Below, in pieces: positions 60,547 to 64,000 of a stretch of DNA of 64,000 nucleotides (the first letter of the stretch is position 1; every line of letters starts with the position of its first letter). Both the position numbers and the translations under genes were made by a program. This stretch comes from Larix kaempferi (Eukaryota > Streptophyta > Pinopsida > Pinales > Pinaceae). The stretch is from NCBI GenBank assembly GCA_027924585.1, contig BSBM01001448.1, positions 2,666,001 to 2,730,000 of the forward strand. Reading direction: 5' to 3'. The notes below the pieces were generated by a model, which made no database searches, was not told where the DNA came from, and worked only from the letters and a program-made list of their open reading frames with translations.

Positions 60547-62988
60547 CTAAGACTGTGATCCACTGACAGGGGTGCTTGGAGAGCTGCTTAGGCATTCATC
60601 ACTCCACTTATAGGAGGAATGGCCACCTTCTGTTATGCTGTAAAATCCTTTCTATTCTCCCATAATTCTGAAAAACTCATTGTCTTCCCCATCCACTATA
60701 GGGCACCAAAATATAGGGAAGTGAAAACGGAGCCCAATCCAGTTAGCTCTTTGTGTGCTTAGGAAATCAAAGTAAACTTGTATTCTATCCAAGGCTTGCT
60801 CAAACATCCTAATAGAGAAGGGATCTTGCCTTCTTAAATCCATGCTCATAACATTAATCCTTCATCGTAGACAGAGCATCACTTCCAACCTATGAAAAGG
60901 GATCCAGCTCCTACATTCATGAACAACTTTAGACTTAGCAGACTCTAGGAGAGTGACGAATGATGAATCTTGCATAACCTGGTTCCTGGCCATAAATATC
61001 TTTTCAACTAAGGGGGAACCTCTCACCCAAAGGGCATCTTCCCATTCAATATTTTCTACAGCAGTGGCAGCATTGTTCCATCTCAAATGATTTCTCATGA
61101 AGGACATGAATTCCCTCAGTTGTACTTCCCCTACATGAGGGTTTGGTTCCCAATCTTCATAATCGGTCATAACCACGTTGTGCATATATACTTCACACAG
61201 AAAATCCTGTTTTTCGTCATTACTCCTGGAAAAGGAATCAACAAACTGGGCTTCTACCTCAATATGATCATTATATCCCATAGTTACCATTGACAGCCTA
61301 AAAGATATAAGTTGTTCTTTAAAAAAAACAGAATATAAATTCGAAGGGAGTCTTAGATTCCTCATTGAATGAGCCAGATAATTCATATACTCTTTTTCAA
61401 ATTTTAATTTTTCCACTTCTTGACCGAGCCTTCCTTTTAATTTTTAATTTTAATTTTAATTTTAATTTTGTCTCTGCAGCTATTCTGTAATTGTCTCCTA
61501 TTCTTTCCCTTTTTTCTGATTGCTGTCCAATTTTAATTGTCCCTCCAGGTCTCCTGCTGTCGCCTGTAGCCAAGCTACCATTTCTTCTAGATGTTTTATT
61601 TGGGCTTCGTCAGAAGGATTCTCTTCATGTAACTCCTGATCTTCTGGTCCTTTTGTTTCAAAACCTTTTGGTACTTCTGCTTCAAAACCTTCCTTCAGCT
61701 CCATACTTCTTGCTTGCATGCTATCCTCTATTCCTTCATCTTTGTGATTTTCATTTTGTTCATTTTCCCATGCTACAGCCTCCAATAGGGAGTCCATCTT
61801 ATATCTCTCCATCTTCTAAACTTGCTCTTGTAGGACGGCCACTTCTTCTATTTTCTTCTAATAGGAGATTTTCAAAGTCCCGTGGTCTTTCTTCAATTTT
61901 TCATATGCCTTACGATACTTGCATAATAGGAAATAATGAAATCTCCTAATCCTTCTACCTTGTGATTTTCTGAACAAAGCCGTCCATCGTTTCTCTCCCT
62001 TCTGCTGCTTCTCCATGTTCTACAACCTTAATTGATTTTCCTGGTTTTTACTAGTACTTTATGTTATAATGAATACTTCCCGTTCTTCCTCTATTTCCTT
62101 ATCTCGGCCCAGTAATTCTTTCTGGTTTTGTCGCCCTTCCTGAGCTCTGGATCTTGTTCGAGTATGAGGTCCTTCTATCAAGCAAGTTGGGGTTTCAGTT
62201 TGAAGGCTTCTCATTGGGACTACCTGGACTGGTTTCTCATGTTGGATTTCTGAGGTAATTTCCAATATTTTCCTCTTCTTTTTTCTTGTCTGACCATCAC
62301 TCGAGGATGTACCCATGAACAACTCCCATGTTTGGTTCTATTTCTGTAGGGCATCTTCTACCAATAACCTGATCAACCCGTGATGTGCCAGGCTTGTATC
62401 TGGATTATTACTACTTTTGACCAGTTTGCTCATTAATTCTAGGGATTTCCACAGAAAGTATGGCATGTCGATGTATTTCTGGTGCCTTAAGTGGTTCAAA
62501 ATTTTAAAGTGATAAGAAAAAATCATACTGAACCGACCTTCACATGTGATTAATTTGATTACGTAGAGTGCCACCTCACTCCATGGAACCGGTAATGAAG
62601 CTCTCTTTGTCCCCTTTTCCGTTCCTTGCAGCAATTCACCAGGTTTCAAAAATGCATCAATAAGAGGTTTTAATGCCACCCGTCTTTCAAACCATTTCTC
62701 ACCCATTTGTGGTAATCCAGAAACCCTCGCAACTGTCATCTCATCTGCTGGAATTTTCAATCCCCGCACTTCTGCAACTTTTCCATCATATGTGAGTGCA
62801 AATTCCATAGCGATTGCAGCGTCTCCTTTCTTCATTCTGTCGAAATATGCCAGCCATCCTGCCTGTTGGAAAACTGTTGTTACCTCCGTGTTGCCATATA
62901 CCATATCAGTGCTTCCTAGTTCACTCCGGATTGCCCCCTTCATTTCGTTTCGCTTCTTATTGCTCCCCAAATGCTTACAGTTTCTCAA
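60547..62988 (-). pseudogene. ORF D: decayed homologue of the LTR-encoded protein
   Basis: One minus-strand frame of about 814 codons with no frameshift, broken by stops at 62338, 62059, 62020, 61858, 61816, 61498, 61480, 60862 and 60652 (lower coordinates), plus TAA codons inside an AATTAA microsatellite at about 61441-61469. N-terminal domain (62988 to about 62340): shares GW and FA spacing, GLPQMGEKWF, TCEGRFS, MPYFLWKSLELMS and NPDTSLAHHGL with the LTR ORF of element A. A basic patch RKKKRK follows at the same place, then an acidic linker and coiled coil. An extra C-terminal domain of about 280 residues (61416-60547), absent from element A, follows. Most stops are TAG and explicable from CAG. 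Confidence 0.75.
61436..61470. repeat. (AATTAA)n-type microsatellite inside ORF D
   Basis: About five units of TTTTAA on the plus strand. In the ORF D frame they read as alternating Asn and stop codons, while the frame stays aligned on both sides. Confidence 0.85.
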
Positions 62989-64000
62989 ATCCCTACAAAT
63001 TCTAGGAGAAAGATTAGATTTGGGATAAGCAGAGGTGGATTATCAAACAATAACTAGTTTTACCGAATTTTTAAAGGTGCCCCCAATTCTCCCCCTCAAC
63101 TAACTCAACACACGACCTTGTGTGGCACTAACTAGCATGATAGATCATGAACCGTCCTTCTGTACTTATCAAATGCCAATGAAATATGGGTATGTACCTG
63201 CCTTACCTGAGAAGAGATGAGTAGAGTACAAATCCGGTTGGTTGAGATAATTAGACTGGATGGTGAATGGAAGGTTCTCCAGTTGTAGCGTTGATGGTCT
63301 TCTGTGAGGCTGACGAACTGTGATGATCTTCCTGGTAGTGGTCCTATTAGATAGAATTGGATATGACTTCAGTTTGGCTACTAAAAAGGATCCGTAATGC
63401 CACAGATCAACTGATGAGTGTTTTGGTTTTATTTTTCGGCGACGTCGAATGATCATGGGCCCGTACAGATAAATGAGATGCCGCCATATGGTTGTGGCGT
63501 GAAAGGTGGCCGCAGTGCATTATGACAAATGATTCCTTGGTATTGTGGAATGTGGAAAAACTAAATGGGGGTTATGTACTGGGGTGGAAAGGTTTCAGTA
63601 GTGGGACGGAAAGGGTATTGTTATTAGAGCGGAAGGGGGTTTAGTAACGGAACAGAACATGTTCTGTAATAAAACAGAAAGAGGTTCTGTCGTGCAGTGG
63701 AACATGTTATGTAGTGGAGTGGAAAAGGGTTTTGGTAACAGAATGGAACATGTTCTGTAATGAAATGGGAAGAGGTTTTGCAATGAATGGTTTTATTCCA
63801 GAAAGTAGGGTCATCCAAAAGCGAACAGGAGAGGGATGGAATAAAGAAGGGGAAAACTAGGATAGAATGTCCCTGCAACAAATAAACAGATAGACTTATT
63901 AGAATCCAAAATTTTTATTTTATTTCATTTTTTAGGCTGCGTCCAAGTAGAATTTCACAATCCATTTTTCTTTTTCTTTTTAATTTTTTTTTCTTTTTCT
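62989..64000 (-). promoter_or_regulatory. Upstream region of ORF D with minisatellite
   Basis: Non-coding sequence upstream of ORF D, ending in a T-rich tract at the window edge. It contains the minisatellite at 63585-63790. By analogy with element A it should be the start of an LTR, but the TG terminus lies beyond the window or is unrecognised. Confidence 0.35.
63585..63790. repeat. 22-24-bp minisatellite with GAACATGTTC palindromes
   Basis: About nine units of the form GGAACATGTTCTGTAATGAA alternating with GGAAAGGGTTTTGGTAACAG. The palindrome GAACATGTTC appears intact near 63655 and 63748, and as a variant near 63702. It lies 600-800 bp upstream of ORF D. Confidence 0.8.

Noticed and set aside
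63595-63881. Minus-strand ORFs of 62-85 aa
   Set aside because: They are translations of the minisatellite with low-complexity Phe/Pro/Ser content.

Overview
The window is nuclear DNA of a seed plant with a large, repeat-packed genome. No intact host gene is visible. Almost everything recognisable is LTR retrotransposon sequence at different stages of decay, plus a satellite array, a long-TIR element and a few host-gene scraps. The very long LTRs, deep nesting and slow decay by point mutation suggest a gymnosperm such as a conifer, but that is an inference from style and not from a diagnostic gene.

Layout. (1) 1-6864, minus strand: a decayed Ty3/gypsy element cut by the left edge, with integrase zinc-finger, RNase H, RT, protease and gag remnants, an initiator-Met primer site at 3517-3529 and a probable 3.3-kb LTR at 3532-6864. 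(2) 6865-11118: unassigned AT-rich spacer. (3) 11124-26810: a complete, very young 15.7-kb Tat-like Ty3/gypsy element, here called element A. It has two 4124-bp LTRs, a perfect 5-bp target duplication (AGTAA) and an intact 2035-codon gag-pol. A second intact ORF lies wholly inside each LTR. (4) 27558-33773: a 6.2-kb Ty1/copia element with about 95% identical LTRs. Its single frame is broken by 12 stop codons and no frameshift. It sits upstream of (5) 34782-37446, a decayed ORF (C) with the same layout as the LTR ORF of element A. (6) 39163-42400: nine copies of a 359-bp satellite. (7) 42892-43735: a scrambled copia remnant on the minus strand. (8) 44065-46470: a gene-like, apparently spliced, proline-rich relic on the minus strand. 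(9) 48299-49080: a gypsy RT/integrase remnant. (10) 49464-50465: an AT-rich element with about 157-bp inverted repeats. (11) 51479-51532: a class III peroxidase exon scrap. (12) 51690-53327: a probable solo LTR. (13) 59.7-64 kb, minus strand: a second decayed relative (D) of the LTR ORF in an LTR-like setting.

The most interesting system is the LTR-encoded protein of element A. The ORF lies between the LTR start and a TATA box/polyA-signal pair later in the LTR, so it probably occupies U3, a position comparable to accessory genes carried in the U3 of some retroviruses. The protein has a globular N-terminal domain, a basic nuclear-localisation-like patch, an acidic linker and a C-terminal coiled coil. 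D is a clear homologue and C is a probable remote one, so this is a recurring cargo of long-LTR elements and not a one-off capture. The polyprotein of element A is also unusual. An RNase H domain with its catalytic residues lies between protease and RT, and the usual post-RT RNase H has lost its catalytic acids.
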